Below are positions 51,173 through 61,760 of a DNA stretch of 64,000 bases, piece after piece (position 1 is the first letter of the stretch; the number at the start of each line of letters is the position of its first letter). The notes beneath the pieces were generated by a model. The model saw only the letters and a list, made by a program, of their open reading frames with translations, was not told where the DNA came from and did not search any database. Source of the stretch: Zetaproteobacteria bacterium. Its GTDB lineage: Bacteria > Pseudomonadota > Zetaproteobacteria > Mariprofundales > Mariprofundaceae. The translations under genes were made by a program, and so were the position numbers. The DNA lies in assembly GCA_002753275.1 (NCBI GenBank), contig PEAA01000001.1, positions 1-64,000 of the forward strand. Direction: 5' to 3'.

Positions 51173-52210
51173 TTAGAATGTGAATTGTGTAAAAAGACCG
51201 TACTGCTTGTTTCCAGCAGTGTTTGCACCAGCTTTTGTGGTTTTGTCATCAATGTATGCAAGGCTTAACGTGACACCTTTGCTTACAAAATAGTCAGCAC
51301 CTACAACAAAGCGCTGTCTTTTTGTTGGGCTAACAGCTTTGTCTTTGTTGTTTTCAATTTTTGCAAAGGCACCAACATTGTCAATATGTGCCCAGCCCCA
51401 AAGTGCTGTAGCAGTAATGTCATTGGCAACAGTGTTGCCGAAGTTTTTCACAGAGATGTAGTTACCGCCAACACGGAACTCATCGGTACCATAAGAAGCC
51501 ATGAATTGAGCTAGTTTTTCTTTTGCTGCAGGATTCGCTACTGCTGCAGAGGCTTTCTTTCCACGGTAGCCTGTACGATACTGTGCAGAAAGGTCGAGGC
51601 CCTTAACAGGTGCTACTGAGATACGAGAGTTGTAATCAATTGAACCCGTAGCCGATGCTGCTTTACCATAACCGCCACCATTGGTTGCAGTAATCCAATA
51701 GTTTACCATGCCATCAGCAACTTTGCCTTTCAAGCCAATGCCAGCATCTGCTGAGTCATCAAATTTAAATTCATCAGTGGTAACTTTAGCAACAAAGCGA
51801 TGTTTCCAAAGGTGCTGTTCGTAATCAATCCATGGTGTATGTGACATACCCAAACGCAATACTGCAGCATCATCAAAATGACCTTGGATATAGGCATATT
51901 TTACAAAAACATTGTTCGCTTTTCCTAAAGCTTCTGCAGCTGTATCTGTAGTGAAACGAACAGACCATACAGCGTCTTTTTTATATTTAACATCGAAGTA
52001 GAAACGCGTTAAATTCAAGCCTGTAGTGTCAGCAGCAGGAGCGACTTGCCCTGGTAGAACCAATGGTTTTTTTGCTGAGAAGTCAGCAAACATTTTTGCG
52101 CCAACGCTCAATTTAGAATCACCATCTTGTGCAACAGTCATGCCTGCAAAGGCTGGGGCTGCGAAAGCCATGCTTGCTGCTACAGCAGCAACGAGTTTTG
52201 TTTTTTTCAT
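51173..52210 (-). CDS. Outer-membrane porin, Pho-regulated paralogue
   Basis: 345 residues. The signal peptide is MKKTKLVAAVAASMAFAAPA then FAG. The mature part is beta-strand rich, ends in QYGLFTQFTF with a terminal Phe, and resembles phosphate- or anion-type porins of proteobacteria. It shares PWIDYEQHLWKHRFVAKVTT and DDSADAGIGLKG with the neighbouring porin, so the two are tandem duplicates. GAGGAG precedes the ATG at 52210. A clear Pho-box-like tandem lies 52-69 bases upstream, so induction by phosphate starvation is likely. Substrate is not visible from sequence. Confidence 0.88.
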   Translation of the reverse strand: MKKTKLVAAVAASMAFAAPAFAGMTVAQDGDSKLSVGAKMFADFSAKKPLVLPGQVAPAADTTGLNLTRFYFDVKYKKDAVWSVRFTTDTAAEALGKANNVFVKYAYIQGHFDDAAVLRLGMSHTPWIDYEQHLWKHRFVAKVTTDEFKFDDSADAGIGLKGKVADGMVNYWITATNGGGYGKAASATGSIDYNSRISVAPVKGLDLSAQYRTGYRGKKASAAVANPAAKEKLAQFMASYGTDEFRVGGNYISVKNFGNTVANDITATALWGWAHIDNVGAFAKIENNKDKAVSPTKRQRFVVGADYFVSKGVTLSLAYIDDKTTKAGANTAGNKQYGLFTQFTF

Positions 52211-52261
52211 CGGAAAGAGCTCCTCTCGATTCATAAGATGGCGAGAGGCTAGAGGGAGATT

Positions 52262-52279
52262 GTGACACATTCGTGACAC
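52262..52279 (-). promoter_or_regulatory. Pho-box-like element for the porin at 51173
   Basis: On the minus strand GTGTCACGAATGTGTCAC: two identical 7-mers GTGTCAC four bases apart. TAGCCT ten bases downstream (52246-52251) could be the -10. The strongest of the three elements. Confidence 0.65.
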
Positions 52280-52316
52280 CTGAACTGCTATGTATCAAAT
52301 TGACACAGCAGTTCAG
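52280..52316. other. Intergenic hairpin after the upstream porin
   Basis: CTGAACTGCT (52280-52289) pairs with AGCAGTTCAG (52307-52316), 17-base loop, with the Pho-like element directly adjacent. No T-run follows on the minus strand. May end the 52331 transcript inefficiently. Confidence 0.5.
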
Positions 52317-52330
52317 ATTGACACATTTTT

Positions 52331-53383
52331 TTAGAATTTTGCTTGCGTGTAGAGACCAAATTTGGTGGTTTTTTTGGTGCTTCCAACGGTGTAACCATTG
52401 TTGGTAACATTGGTTTGATCGAGAGCCAATGCCATGGTGACATTTTTGCCATAACGCGATTCAAGCCCCAATACATAGTGCTTGGTGGTTTGGGTAGTGC
52501 CTACATTGGCATCACTTTTCGCCTTGGTTGATTCATAGCGTCCAAACACGCCCAAGACATCGGTTGCATTGGCCCAAACCCAAGTCTCAACACCACGGCT
52601 CTTCGTTTGTAGGTTGGTCGCAACAACCTTATCATTGTTCATGATATAGTTGGCACCTACACGGTAATCATTTTCACCATAGGTTGCCATGATCTGTGTT
52701 AACGCAGATTTGGTTCCTGATGATGTGGCTGTAACTACGCCTGTTCCCAATGTGTTGGTACCTTTAAAACCATTGCGATAACCGACATCGAAGGTGGCCC
52801 CTTCCGCAGCCAAACCAATGCGACCATTAAAATCCTGACCATTGCTTGCGGCAATGTTGCCATAACCTGCACCATTAACACCTGCAAGCGCATAGTGAAG
52901 AATAGAGGCTTGACCTGAAACCCCAATTCCTGCATCGGCAGAGGAATCAAAACCCATGGTGTCCGCATAAGACTTGGCCACATAACGGTGTTTGCTCAAA
53001 CCATCTTCATACGCGATCCAAGGGGTGGTGATAATACCCAATGAAACTTCAACCATGGGGGAAAATGAGCCTTTTACATAGGCATTCTTTACAAAAACAC
53101 TGGTTTTCTTTGAGAGAGTGTTTTCTTGTGCCGCATCAAGGGTTACACCCAAAGACCACATATCATCAATTTTGTATGAGGTTTGTAAATAAGCACGACC
53201 AATATTCATTCCAGTGGTTTTTGCTGTTGTTGCACCATTGAGCGTAGTCTTAGATTGGGTGTAATCTGCAAAAATCTTTGCGCCAATCTTCAAGTTGCTG
53301 TTGCCTGTTTCAACAGCCAAAGCAGGTGTTGCAGCAAACAGACTTAGTGCAGCAACTGCTTGAATAATTTGACTTTTTTTCAT
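52331..53383 (-). CDS. Outer-membrane porin, tandem paralogue
   Basis: 350 residues. The signal peptide MKKSQIIQAVAALSLFAATP ends ALA. The N-terminus SNLKIGAKIFADYTQ and the block PWIAYEDGLSKHRYVAKSYA match the neighbouring porin, and the end is LYTQAKF. AAGGAG precedes the ATG. No Pho-box is visible in its upstream region, so the two copies may be expressed in different conditions. Confidence 0.87.
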   Translation of the reverse strand: MKKSQIIQAVAALSLFAATPALAVETGNSNLKIGAKIFADYTQSKTTLNGATTAKTTGMNIGRAYLQTSYKIDDMWSLGVTLDAAQENTLSKKTSVFVKNAYVKGSFSPMVEVSLGIITTPWIAYEDGLSKHRYVAKSYADTMGFDSSADAGIGVSGQASILHYALAGVNGAGYGNIAASNGQDFNGRIGLAAEGATFDVGYRNGFKGTNTLGTGVVTATSSGTKSALTQIMATYGENDYRVGANYIMNNDKVVATNLQTKSRGVETWVWANATDVLGVFGRYESTKAKSDANVGTTQTTKHYVLGLESRYGKNVTMALALDQTNVTNNGYTVGSTKKTTKFGLYTQAKF

Positions 53384-53440
53384 GAGTTTAAACTCCTTGA
53401 TTTGGGTTATTTCATCTGCTTCAAACCATCCGATGGATGA

Positions 53441-53469
53441 TTGTCTAAAATTTATTTCGAGACTATAAT
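53441..53469 (+). promoter_or_regulatory. Sigma-70-type promoter for the FmdB-family gene
   Basis: TTGTCT (53441-53446), a 17-base spacer and TATAAT (53464-53469), 31 bases before the start codon. Four of six -35 and all six -10 positions match consensus. Confidence 0.7.
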
Positions 53470-53500
53470 ACAGATAATTTCAAATTTGGAGGATTATTTT

Positions 53501-53722
53501 ATGCCTATTTTCGAATTTCGTTGCAAATCATGCACACATACCTTCGAAACGCTGGTCATTCGTAGTGGCGATGCTGTTGTGTGTCCCGCATGTCAGAGCG
53601 ATGAACTGGCCAAAATGATCTCAGCGCATGCCATTGGTAGCTCTTCTTCACGCCAAGGTGAGAGATGCATCCCATCGGCCTGCGGCACCGGTGGCTGCCC
53701 AGCCATGGGTGGGTGCGGCTGA
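53501..53722 (+). CDS. FmdB-family zinc-ribbon protein
   Basis: 73 residues. The N-terminus MPIFEFRCKSCTHTFETLV and the second pair CPAC form the FmdB/PF09723 zinc ribbon (CxxC...CxxC). The C-terminus is Cys/Gly-rich (CGTGGCPAMGGCG), a further metal-binding tail seen in some relatives. GGAGG lies eight bases upstream. Family function is unclear. Confidence 0.9.
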   Translation: MPIFEFRCKSCTHTFETLVIRSGDAVVCPACQSDELAKMISAHAIGSSSSRQGERCIPSACGTGGCPAMGGCG

Positions 53723-53744
53723 TGTGAATAAATCTGTATTTTTT

Positions 53745-54761
53745 TTAACTGGCTCGGTTGGCGATCATGATCGCACGGGTTGGAGCAGGGTGTCCCTCAA
53801 TGGTCTGCAGCATATTGTCGGGATCAAGAAATGCTTCTAAAGATTCAAAGTTCATCCAATCGGTCATGCGTTGCTCTTCCATGGTCGTTTGATTGATATC
53901 AACACAACGAATATCAACAAAACCGGCACGATGAAGCCACAGCGAGAGCATCGCAACCGATGGAATAAACCAGACATTACGCATCTTGGCATAACGATCC
54001 TCAGGCATGAAACAGTGGTGCACATCTCCTTCAACCACCAATGTTTCAAGCACCAGTTCGCCACCTGGACGCAAAAGATCACGCAGTTGTTGTAAGTGGT
54101 CGATGGGTGATTTGCGATGGTATAAGACCCCCATTGAAAAAACAGTGTCTATCCCTTGAAGGGGGGGAAGATCACTATCCCTCGCAGGAATATAAAAGGC
54201 TTGCGGATGGTTGAAATAATGACGCACCGCTTGAAATTGTAGTCCAAAGAGAACACCAGGGTCGATTCCCAACACCATGCGTGGGTTTTGCGCCATCATT
54301 CTCCAAATATGGTAACCCGAACCACAGCCCATATCCAATACATTGCGCCCTGTTAGGGAGGTAATATGGGGGACTAACCGGTCCCACTTGAGATCGGATC
54401 TCCATTCGCAATCCACATAGACACCAAAAAAGTCAAAAGGACCTTTGCGCCAAGGCTGCAAGCCTCGCAGGTCAGCTTCAATCTCTGCGAGGTCGAGTGG
54501 TGGGTTCGCTTGTGTGGTGGCTAGCGTGGATTGAAGGTGAATGGCGGACTGATTCAAATCAACATGAACGGAATGAGGCAAAGGTGTGTGGCAAATAAGA
54601 TTGTGGTAGGCCGCCAACCAACGCGGAAAATCACCATGTTGTGCAGCTTGTTGCCATCCTTGCAGATATAGATTGAGTATAGATTCTGCATGTTGGCTCA
54701 GTCGTTTGTGCGTTTTCAACAGAGCCAATAATGCGTGGCCATCGTAAGGGATCGGGTTCAT
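53745..54761 (-). CDS. cmoB: tRNA U34 carboxymethyltransferase
   Basis: 338 residues, normal for CmoB. It transfers carboxymethyl from carboxy-SAM to ho5U34 giving cmo5U in tRNA. The methyltransferase fold starts near NVLDMGCGSGYHIWRM, with GIDPGVLFGLQFQAV and FSMGVLYHRKSPIDHLQQL following. The C-terminal TTMEEQRMTDWMNFESLE is conserved. It overlaps cmoA by four bases. Confidence 0.95.
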   Translation of the reverse strand: MNPIPYDGHALLALLKTHKRLSQHAESILNLYLQGWQQAAQHGDFPRWLAAYHNLICHTPLPHSVHVDLNQSAIHLQSTLATTQANPPLDLAEIEADLRGLQPWRKGPFDFFGVYVDCEWRSDLKWDRLVPHITSLTGRNVLDMGCGSGYHIWRMMAQNPRMVLGIDPGVLFGLQFQAVRHYFNHPQAFYIPARDSDLPPLQGIDTVFSMGVLYHRKSPIDHLQQLRDLLRPGGELVLETLVVEGDVHHCFMPEDRYAKMRNVWFIPSVAMLSLWLHRAGFVDIRCVDINQTTMEEQRMTDWMNFESLEAFLDPDNMLQTIEGHPAPTRAIMIANRAS

Positions 54762-55483
54762 TTGATTGCGACCAATGAGACAAAGCTAAAACATTGAAAC
54801 CATACAAACACTTTGGTAAATCCTGCATCATGCAAGCGTTGTTGGTGCAGTTTTAAAGTTTCAGGAATCAATACATTTTCTAACGCTGTCCGTTTCTGAC
54901 TTACTTCAAGATCGCTATAGCCTTGCTCTTTTTTAAATTCATGGTGCATATCTGTTTGAAAGGATTGTTCTTCTTGATCAGAAAAAGCGATCTTTTCGGA
55001 GAGAATCAGCACCGCATCAGAGCGCATACCATCATAGATCTTTTGTAACAATGGTAATCGCTCTGTTTTGGTAACAAATTGTAAAGTAAAGTTTAGCGTG
55101 ACCATGGAGGCATTGATAATCGGAATATCACAAATATCGCCATTGAGAAGTTGTACTGGGGTCGAGCCGTGATCGGCATCGATGAGCATCTGACACTGGG
55201 ATAGCATCGCTGCTGAATTATCAATGGCAATCATTTGGCAATGCGCTGCATGAATATTTTTTCGCATGGCCAATGTGGCTGCGCCCAATGAGCAACCTAA
55301 ATCATAGATGTGACTATGCGGCTGTACATACTCTTTGGCCAATAAACCGATCATCGCCAGACTGAGTTCGTAACCAGGAACAGAGCGTTGAATCATGTTT
55401 TCAAAGACCGATGCAACATTGGCATCAAATTGAAAGGGAGCAATCTGGGTTAAAGGTTGAGAAAAAATTTTATCATGCGTCAT
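54758..55483 (-). CDS. cmoA: Carboxy-S-adenosyl-L-methionine synthase
   Basis: 241 residues. It makes carboxy-SAM from SAM and prephenate for CmoB. Motifs are VASVFENMIQRSVPGY, the SAM-binding IYDLGCSLGAATLAM, IAIDNSAAMLSQC and LNFTLQFV. No strong ribosome site was seen before the ATG. First gene of the cmoA-cmoB pair. Confidence 0.95.
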   Translation of the reverse strand: MTHDKIFSQPLTQIAPFQFDANVASVFENMIQRSVPGYELSLAMIGLLAKEYVQPHSHIYDLGCSLGAATLAMRKNIHAAHCQMIAIDNSAAMLSQCQMLIDADHGSTPVQLLNGDICDIPIINASMVTLNFTLQFVTKTERLPLLQKIYDGMRSDAVLILSEKIAFSDQEEQSFQTDMHHEFKKEQGYSDLEVSQKRTALENVLIPETLKLHQQRLHDAGFTKVFVWFQCFSFVSLVAIK

Positions 55484-55515
55484 GGGTTGTATCCATTGCC
55501 ATCATCGCAAGGTTA

Positions 55516-55562
55516 GAAAAGTGCTGATTCAATCTTGAACGGCCACGACTGAATCAGCGCTT
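55516..55562 (-). terminator. Terminator after gltBD
   Basis: AGTGCTGATTCA (55521-55532) pairs with TGAATCAGCGCT (55551-55562); on the minus strand the stem is followed by TTTTCT. It starts two bases after the gltD stop. Confidence 0.7.
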
Positions 55563-55564
55563 CA

Positions 55565-57001
55565 TTAGGCAGGCAGGTCAGAATGACCCATCAAATAGGT
55601 ATCAACCGCACGCGCAGCTTGACGACCTTCACGAATAGCCCAAACCACCAATGACTGCCCACGGCGCATATCTCCCGCAGCAAATACTTTATCAATACTG
55701 GTTTGATAATTGGATGTGTTGGCCGCGACATTGCCACGGTTATCTTTGTTGACACCAAGTGTTTCGATCATTCCCTCATGGACAGGGTGCACAAAGCCCA
55801 TCGCCAAAAGGACCAAATCCGCTTTAAGTTCAAAGGCGCTACCCTCGACCTCTTTCATGTTCCATTGCCCATTTTCTTGAACCCACTCCACGCGCACACA
55901 CGCAATGGCCGTCACTTCACCTTGATCATTGGAGATGAAGCGTTGGGTTGCCACATTCCAATCGCGTGCACACCCTTCATCTTGCGAAGTTGATGTGCGT
56001 AATTTCATTGGCCAATTTGGCCATACCAATAACTTATTAATGGCTTCAGGTGGTTTGGGCATGATCTCAATCTGTGTCACTGATGCCGCACCATGGCGGT
56101 TGGAAGTGCCGATACAGTCAGAACCTGTATCACCGCCACCAATCACCACCACATGCTTGCCTTTTGCGGAGATACGGATGTTTTCATCAATCTCATCGCC
56201 CAAGACCAACTTGGTTTGTTGCTTTAAAAAATCCATCGCAAAATAGATACCGGAAGATTCGCGTCCATCGATATTAAGATCTCGTGCAGCTTCAGAACCA
56301 CCGCTTAACACGACCGCATCAAACTCTGCCATGATCGATTCAATGGAGATATCAACACCAATGTGGGCATTAACATGAAAATCAACACCTTCCGCACGCA
56401 TTTGAGCCATGCGACGGTCGATCACCTGTTTATCAAACTTAAAGTTGGGAATACCATAACGCATCAACCCACCGATACGGTTCTCTTTTTCAAACAACAC
56501 CACATCGTGACCTGCACGCGCCAACTGTTGTGATGCCGCCATGCCTGCAGGGCCAGAGCCAATAACGGCAACCCGTTTCCCTGTTTTATGTTTGGCAATT
56601 TGGGGTGTGATCCAACCCTCTTTCCAAGCCTTTTCAACAATGGCGAGTTCAATGTTTTTGATACTCACTGCATCACCAATCAAGTTGACAGTGCAGGACT
56701 CCTCGCAAGGGGCAGGGCAGATGCGACCTGTAAACTCAGGAAAATTGTTGGTTGAGTGCAGCACATCAATAGCCTGCTTCCAATGACCATGATAAACCAA
56801 ATCATTCCAATCGGGGATGATATTGTTGACGGGGCAACCATTGTGACAAAAGGGGATACCACAATCCATGCAGCGCGCCGCCTGTTGCGACATATTTCCC
56901 GGTAAGACTGCAAACTCATTGTAGTGTTGTATGCGATCTTCGACGGGGGCATAGCCCAACCCTTCACGCGAAAACTCTTTAAAACCCGTTGGCTTACCCA
57001 T
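55565..57001 (-). CDS. gltD: Glutamate synthase (NADPH) small subunit
   Basis: 478 residues. It passes electrons from NADPH through FAD to GltB. The N-terminal cluster-binding cysteines lie in [15 protein letters not shown] and CPAPCEESC. The FAD motif is [20 protein letters not shown] and the NADPH motif [13 protein letters not shown]. The end is [12 protein letters not shown] then a [20 protein letters not shown] block. AAGGAG precedes the ATG at 57001, which lies inside the gltB end (8-base overlap). Confidence 0.97.
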   Translation of the reverse strand: MGKPTGFKEFSREGLGYAPVEDRIQHYNEFAVLPGNMSQQAARCMDCGIPFCHNGCPVNNIIPDWNDLVYHGHWKQAIDVLHSTNNFPEFTGRICPAPCEESCTVNLIGDAVSIKNIELAIVEKAWKEGWITPQIAKHKTGKRVAVIGSGPAGMAASQQLARAGHDVVLFEKENRIGGLMRYGIPNFKFDKQVIDRRMAQMRAEGVDFHVNAHIGVDISIESIMAEFDAVVLSGGSEAARDLNIDGRESSGIYFAMDFLKQQTKLVLGDEIDENIRISAKGKHVVVIGGGDTGSDCIGTSNRHGAASVTQIEIMPKPPEAINKLLVWPNWPMKLRTSTSQDEGCARDWNVATQRFISNDQGEVTAIACVRVEWVQENGQWNMKEVEGSAFELKADLVLLAMGFVHPVHEGMIETLGVNKDNRGNVAANTSNYQTSIDKVFAAGDMRRGQSLVVWAIREGRQAARAVDTYLMGHSDLPA

Positions 57002-60000
57002 GTGCATGCTCCTTCTCAGCAGAGTGTTGTTCGGCCATATCTTTTAAGGCGCTGCGATAATCGACTGGAATCACTTTGACAAATTTACCTGCATAATCAT
57101 TCCAATGGGTCAAAATTGTCTGTGCTTTTTTAGAGCCCGTTAACGAGGCATGCCTTGAAATAAGCGTCAATAAGATCAATTGATCATTTTGTGACAGTGA
57201 GTGTTTGATATCAATGCGTCCATGGGCTTCAAGATCAGCACCTTGATGATCCCACTCCTCAAGCGCATCCGCCTCGGAAATGATGGGCTCAAGTTCAACT
57301 TGTGCCAAATTGCAGCGTGAGGAGAAGGTTGATGATTCGTCAAGAACATATGCAATCCCCCCCGACATCCCCGCCGCAAAGTTGCGCCCTGTTTCACCAA
57401 GAACAACGACGGTACCGCCCGTCATGTATTCACATCCATGATCGCCAACACCCTCAACCACAGCGGTTGCGCCAGAGTTGCGTACGGCAAAGCGCTCGCC
57501 ACCAATACCATTGAAATAACATTCACCAGCAATGGCACCAAAGAGTACGGTATTGCCCACAATGATATTTTCATCAGCTGCAATCGGAGTTTGATGGGGG
57601 GGGCGAATAATGATACGGCCGCCAGAGAGACCTTTACCCACATAGTCATTGCCTTCACCGGTTAAGTCGATGGTGATACCGCGGCTTAACCAAGCACCCA
57701 AACTTTGACCTGCGGTTCCATGTGCTTTGATATGAATGGTATTGTCTTCTAAACCTGCGTGACCATATTTTTTTGCAACCTTACCTGAGAGCATAGTGCC
57801 AAAACTACGATCCACATTGCAAATTTTAGTATTGATCACGACAGGCTGTTTCGATTCAAGCGCAGCGCTTGCTTCAGCAATCAATTTATTGTCGATCAAC
57901 TGCGCCAAACCATGGTCTTGTGTTTCACAGTGGTAAACTGCGGCATGGGGCTGATCAACCTTATGAAACATCGGGGTTAAATCGAGCCCCTGTGCTTTCC
58001 AGTGCAGAATTGCTTCATTGGTATCCAACATATCCACACGGTTAATCATCTCTTGATAGGTTTTAAAGCCAAGCTTGGCCATGATTTCACGGACTTCTTC
58101 AGCGAGGAACATAAAGAAGTTCACCACATCTTCAGGTTTGCCAACAAACTTTTTGCGCAAATCAGGGTCTTGTGTTGCAACGCCAACAGGGCAGGTGTTG
58201 AGATGACACTTACGCATCATGATGCAACCCTCTGCTACCAGTGCAATGGTTCCAAATGCAACTTCATCGGCACCCAAAAGGGCAGCAATGACGACATCGC
58301 GGCCAGTGCGCATCTGTCCATCGGCTTGTAGGCGGGTACGGCCACGAAGACGGTTGAGTACAAGCGTTTGCTGGGTCTCGGCCAGACCCAATTCCCATGG
58401 TGAACCTGCATATTTAATGGAAGTGAGTGGAGATGCACCGGTTCCGCCATCGTGACCAGCAATCACAACATGATCGGCATGGGCTTTGACCACACCTGCG
58501 GCAATAGTGCCCACGCCAATTTCAGAAACCAGCTTCACACTGATGTCTGCATCGGTATTGGCATTTTTCAAATCAAAAATGAGCTGGGCTAAATCTTCAA
58601 TGGAGTAGATATCATGGTGGGGTGGTGGAGAGATTAATCCTACACCTGGTGTTGAATGACGGACACGACCAATACGCTGATCGACCTTGTGACCAGGAAG
58701 TTGACCACCTTCACCCGGCTTGGCACCTTGTGCCACTTTAATCTGAATTTGATCGGCATTGGCAAGGTATTCCGCGGTTACCCCAAAACGACCCGATGCA
58801 ACTTGCTTAATTGCTGAGCGCATCGAATCCCCGTTTGCAAGAGGAGTAAAGCGTTCTGGCTCTTCACCACCTTCACCGGTGTTGGATTTTCCACCCAACC
58901 GGTTCATGGCAATGGCCAATGTTGAGTGTGCTTCATGGGAGATTGAACCAAACGACATGGCGCCTGTGACAAAACGCTTGACGATTTCAGTAGCTGGCTC
59001 AACTTCATCGAGATCAATCGACACGCCATCATTGAACTTAAACATGCCGCGTAGCGTCATCAATCGACCGCTTTGATGGTCGATCAGTTTGCTGTACTCT
59101 TTAAAGAGTGCGTAGTTTCCACTACGCACTGCCTGTTGAACTTTGGCAATCGCTTCGGGTGTTAAAAGGTGCTCTTCACCGCGAACGCGCCAAGCGTAGT
59201 CGCCACCAACATCAAGTGCATGTTTGTAAATATCAAGATGACCAAATGCATCGCGGTGCCAGCGAACGGCTTCTTCGGCTATTTCACTTAGGCCAACCCC
59301 TTCAATTTGTGTCGGGGTACCAGTGAAGTATTCCTCTACAAATTGTGAAGAGAGGCCGATTGCTTCATAGATTTGCGCCCCACAGTAGGATTGATAGGTT
59401 GAGATACCCATCTTTGACATCACTTTATGAATTCCTTTGCTGACCGCTTTAATGTACCGTTTGTTGATCTCATAGGTTGATAAATCAACAGGAATAAGTC
59501 CCGTGCGTTGCATGTCGCTTAAGGTTTCAAATGCCAAATAAGGGTTAATGGCTTCTGCGCCATAGCCTGCCAGTGTGGTGAAGTGGTGAACTTCTCGGCT
59601 GCTTCCTGTTTCAATCACCAAGCCAGTTTCAGTACGCAGACCTTGACGAATCAAGTGTTGATGAACCGCACTGGTCGCTAATAGAGCGGGGATCGCCAAG
59701 TGATCTTCATCCATCTCCCGATCGGAAAGAATGATGATATTGTCACGGTTTTTGACTGCTTGTTCAGCTTGTGCGCAGAGTGTTTGCAAAGCTGCTTGCA
59801 TACCTTCTGCACCTTCCGTTGCGGCGTAACAGACTGAGAGGGTGATAGAACGGAATGCACCACTGGTATAACGATCAATATGACGAATTTTTTCAAGATC
59901 TTCATTGGTTAAGATTGGTTGACGCACTTCAAGGCGCATCAAAGGTGATTCTTCGCCCAATCCCAAAAGGTTAGGACGGGGACCAATGATAGAGGTGAGG

Positions 60001-61634
60001 CTCATCACCATCTCTTCCCGAATGGGGTCAATCGGTGGGTTGGTGACTTGGGCAAAAAGTTGGCGGAAGTAATTGGCCAGCGGCTTGGAGCGGTTGGATA
60101 AAACAGCCAACGGACTATCATTGCCCATTGACCCTGTCGCTTCTTGGCCACTGATCGCCATTGGCGTTAATAAAAACTTCAAATCTTCTTGTGTGTAACC
60201 AAAGGCTTGTTGACGATTTAATAAGGTTTCATGGTCGGGTGTCATGGGCGTAACTTCACTTGGAAGATCTTCCAGACAAATTTGCGTATTGCTTAGAATT
60301 TCGGCATAAGGCTTCATATTCGCCAAGTTGTTTTTGACTGTTTCATCATTAATGATCACCCCTTGCTCAAGGTCAATCAAAAACATACGGCCGGGTTGTA
60401 AACGCCATTTTTTAATAATCTTCTCTTCAGGAATATCCAGCACACCCATTTCAGAAGCCATAACCACCAAATCATCGTTGGTGATCAGATAGCGGGCAGG
60501 GCGCAGTCCATTACGATCGAGGGTGGCGCCAATTTGACGACCATCGGTAAAAGCGATCGCGGCGGGGCCATCCCAAGGTTCCATCAGTGCTGCATGGTAT
60601 TCATAAAATGCTTTGCGCTGTTGATCCATGCTTTGATTGCCCGACCACGCTTCTGGAACCAAAAGCATTGCCGCATGCGCCAGTGAATAACCACCCATAA
60701 CCAAAAGTTCCAAGGCATTGTCAAAACAGGCTGTGTCCGATTGCCCTTCAGGAATCAACGGCCACACCTTTTCTAAATCATTGCCCAGCAGTTTAGAACG
60801 CATCGAGTGACGACGGGCATTCATCCAGTTGATGTTACCGCGTACGGTATTGATTTCACCATTGTGTGCAATCATGCGGAATGGGTGGGCAAGCTCCCAC
60901 GCAGGAAAGGTGTTGGTTGAAAAGCGTTGATGTACCAGCGCCATCGCCGAGGTCATGCGGGCATCACGAAGATCTTCATAATAGGCACCTACTTGGTGGG
61001 AGTGGAACATCCCTTTGTAAACCAAGGTGCGTGATGAGAGCGATGAGAAGTAAAACCGTGCAGCATCTTGCCAACCTGCCGATGCAACCTGATGCTCAAT
61101 CAATTTTCGAATTACGAAGAGTTTGCGTTCAAAGGCATCTTGATCGGCACAGTTTTCGCCACGCGCAATGAACAGTTGACGAACAACCGGTTCGCAGGCC
61201 AAAACGCTTTCAGGTAGATCTGCGCGCACGCTGTCCACAGGAACATCACGCCAGCCAAGAAGAGTTTGTCCTTCAGAGGCAACGGTTTCAGCAATGTACG
61301 CTTCGCAGGCTTGGCGGTGTGCAGCATCTTGCGGCAAAAAGAGCATGCCGACACCATAATGGCCAACCGTAGGCAAATGAATATTGAGATCTGGGGTGAT
61401 GGCTTGAAAAAAAGCGTCGGGGATTTGAATCAAGATTCCTGCGCCATCCCCTTCGCGAACATCAGCACCGGCAGCGCCGCGATGGGTAATACGCAATAAA
61501 ATTTCTAAGCCTTGTTCAATGATGTGATGACTTTTTTTATTTCTAATATGGGCGACAAAGCCAACACCACAGGCGTCATGTTCGTGGATAGGATCATATA
61601 ACCCTTGCTTTAATGGCAATGTAGACAATGTCAT
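56994..61634 (-). CDS. gltB: Glutamate synthase large subunit
   Basis: 1546 residues. It makes two glutamates from glutamine and 2-oxoglutarate. Cys22 ([10 protein letters not shown]) becomes the N-terminal nucleophile of the class-II glutaminase after processing. Then come the central domain, the FMN-binding synthase domain ([34 protein letters not shown]), the [3Fe-4S] cysteines in [15 protein letters not shown], and the C-terminal GXGXG beta-helix domain. GAGGT precedes the ATG. Length is normal for bacterial GltB. Confidence 0.98.
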   Translation of the reverse strand: MTLSTLPLKQGLYDPIHEHDACGVGFVAHIRNKKSHHIIEQGLEILLRITHRGAAGADVREGDGAGILIQIPDAFFQAITPDLNIHLPTVGHYGVGMLFLPQDAAHRQACEAYIAETVASEGQTLLGWRDVPVDSVRADLPESVLACEPVVRQLFIARGENCADQDAFERKLFVIRKLIEHQVASAGWQDAARFYFSSLSSRTLVYKGMFHSHQVGAYYEDLRDARMTSAMALVHQRFSTNTFPAWELAHPFRMIAHNGEINTVRGNINWMNARRHSMRSKLLGNDLEKVWPLIPEGQSDTACFDNALELLVMGGYSLAHAAMLLVPEAWSGNQSMDQQRKAFYEYHAALMEPWDGPAAIAFTDGRQIGATLDRNGLRPARYLITNDDLVVMASEMGVLDIPEEKIIKKWRLQPGRMFLIDLEQGVIINDETVKNNLANMKPYAEILSNTQICLEDLPSEVTPMTPDHETLLNRQQAFGYTQEDLKFLLTPMAISGQEATGSMGNDSPLAVLSNRSKPLANYFRQLFAQVTNPPIDPIREEMVMSLTSIIGPRPNLLGLGEESPLMRLEVRQPILTNEDLEKIRHIDRYTSGAFRSITLSVCYAATEGAEGMQAALQTLCAQAEQAVKNRDNIIILSDREMDEDHLAIPALLATSAVHQHLIRQGLRTETGLVIETGSSREVHHFTTLAGYGAEAINPYLAFETLSDMQRTGLIPVDLSTYEINKRYIKAVSKGIHKVMSKMGISTYQSYCGAQIYEAIGLSSQFVEEYFTGTPTQIEGVGLSEIAEEAVRWHRDAFGHLDIYKHALDVGGDYAWRVRGEEHLLTPEAIAKVQQAVRSGNYALFKEYSKLIDHQSGRLMTLRGMFKFNDGVSIDLDEVEPATEIVKRFVTGAMSFGSISHEAHSTLAIAMNRLGGKSNTGEGGEEPERFTPLANGDSMRSAIKQVASGRFGVTAEYLANADQIQIKVAQGAKPGEGGQLPGHKVDQRIGRVRHSTPGVGLISPPPHHDIYSIEDLAQLIFDLKNANTDADISVKLVSEIGVGTIAAGVVKAHADHVVIAGHDGGTGASPLTSIKYAGSPWELGLAETQQTLVLNRLRGRTRLQADGQMRTGRDVVIAALLGADEVAFGTIALVAEGCIMMRKCHLNTCPVGVATQDPDLRKKFVGKPEDVVNFFMFLAEEVREIMAKLGFKTYQEMINRVDMLDTNEAILHWKAQGLDLTPMFHKVDQPHAAVYHCETQDHGLAQLIDNKLIAEASAALESKQPVVINTKICNVDRSFGTMLSGKVAKKYGHAGLEDNTIHIKAHGTAGQSLGAWLSRGITIDLTGEGNDYVGKGLSGGRIIIRPPHQTPIAADENIIVGNTVLFGAIAGECYFNGIGGERFAVRNSGATAVVEGVGDHGCEYMTGGTVVVLGETGRNFAAGMSGGIAYVLDESSTFSSRCNLAQVELEPIISEADALEEWDHQGADLEAHGRIDIKHSLSQNDQLILLTLISRHASLTGSKKAQTILTHWNDYAGKFVKVIPVDYRSALKDMAEQHSAEKEHAHG

Positions 61635-61684
61635 GGTTTACCTCTTATTCATAAAAATCATCAATCTTTTCGCGCACAACGCAA

Positions 61685-61708
61685 ACGCGACCCAAAATTG
61701 GGTCGCGT
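61685..61708 (-). terminator. Perfect hairpin downstream of gatB
   Basis: ACGCGACCCAA pairs exactly with TTGGGTCGCGT around AA. On the minus strand it is followed by a weak TTTGCGTT tract. Likely ends the gatB transcript or lies at the very start of the gltB transcript. Confidence 0.5.
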
Positions 61709-61714
61709 ATTATA
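61709..61714 (-). promoter_or_regulatory. Possible -10 box for gltB
   Basis: TATAAT on the minus strand, 75 bases upstream of the gltB start. A -35 (TAGAGA, 17 bases away) is weak, so the call is tentative. Confidence 0.3.
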
Positions 61715-61760
61715 GCGGAAAATCTTCTCACTCTCTACCCTCTGAGAGAAAATTTACATT

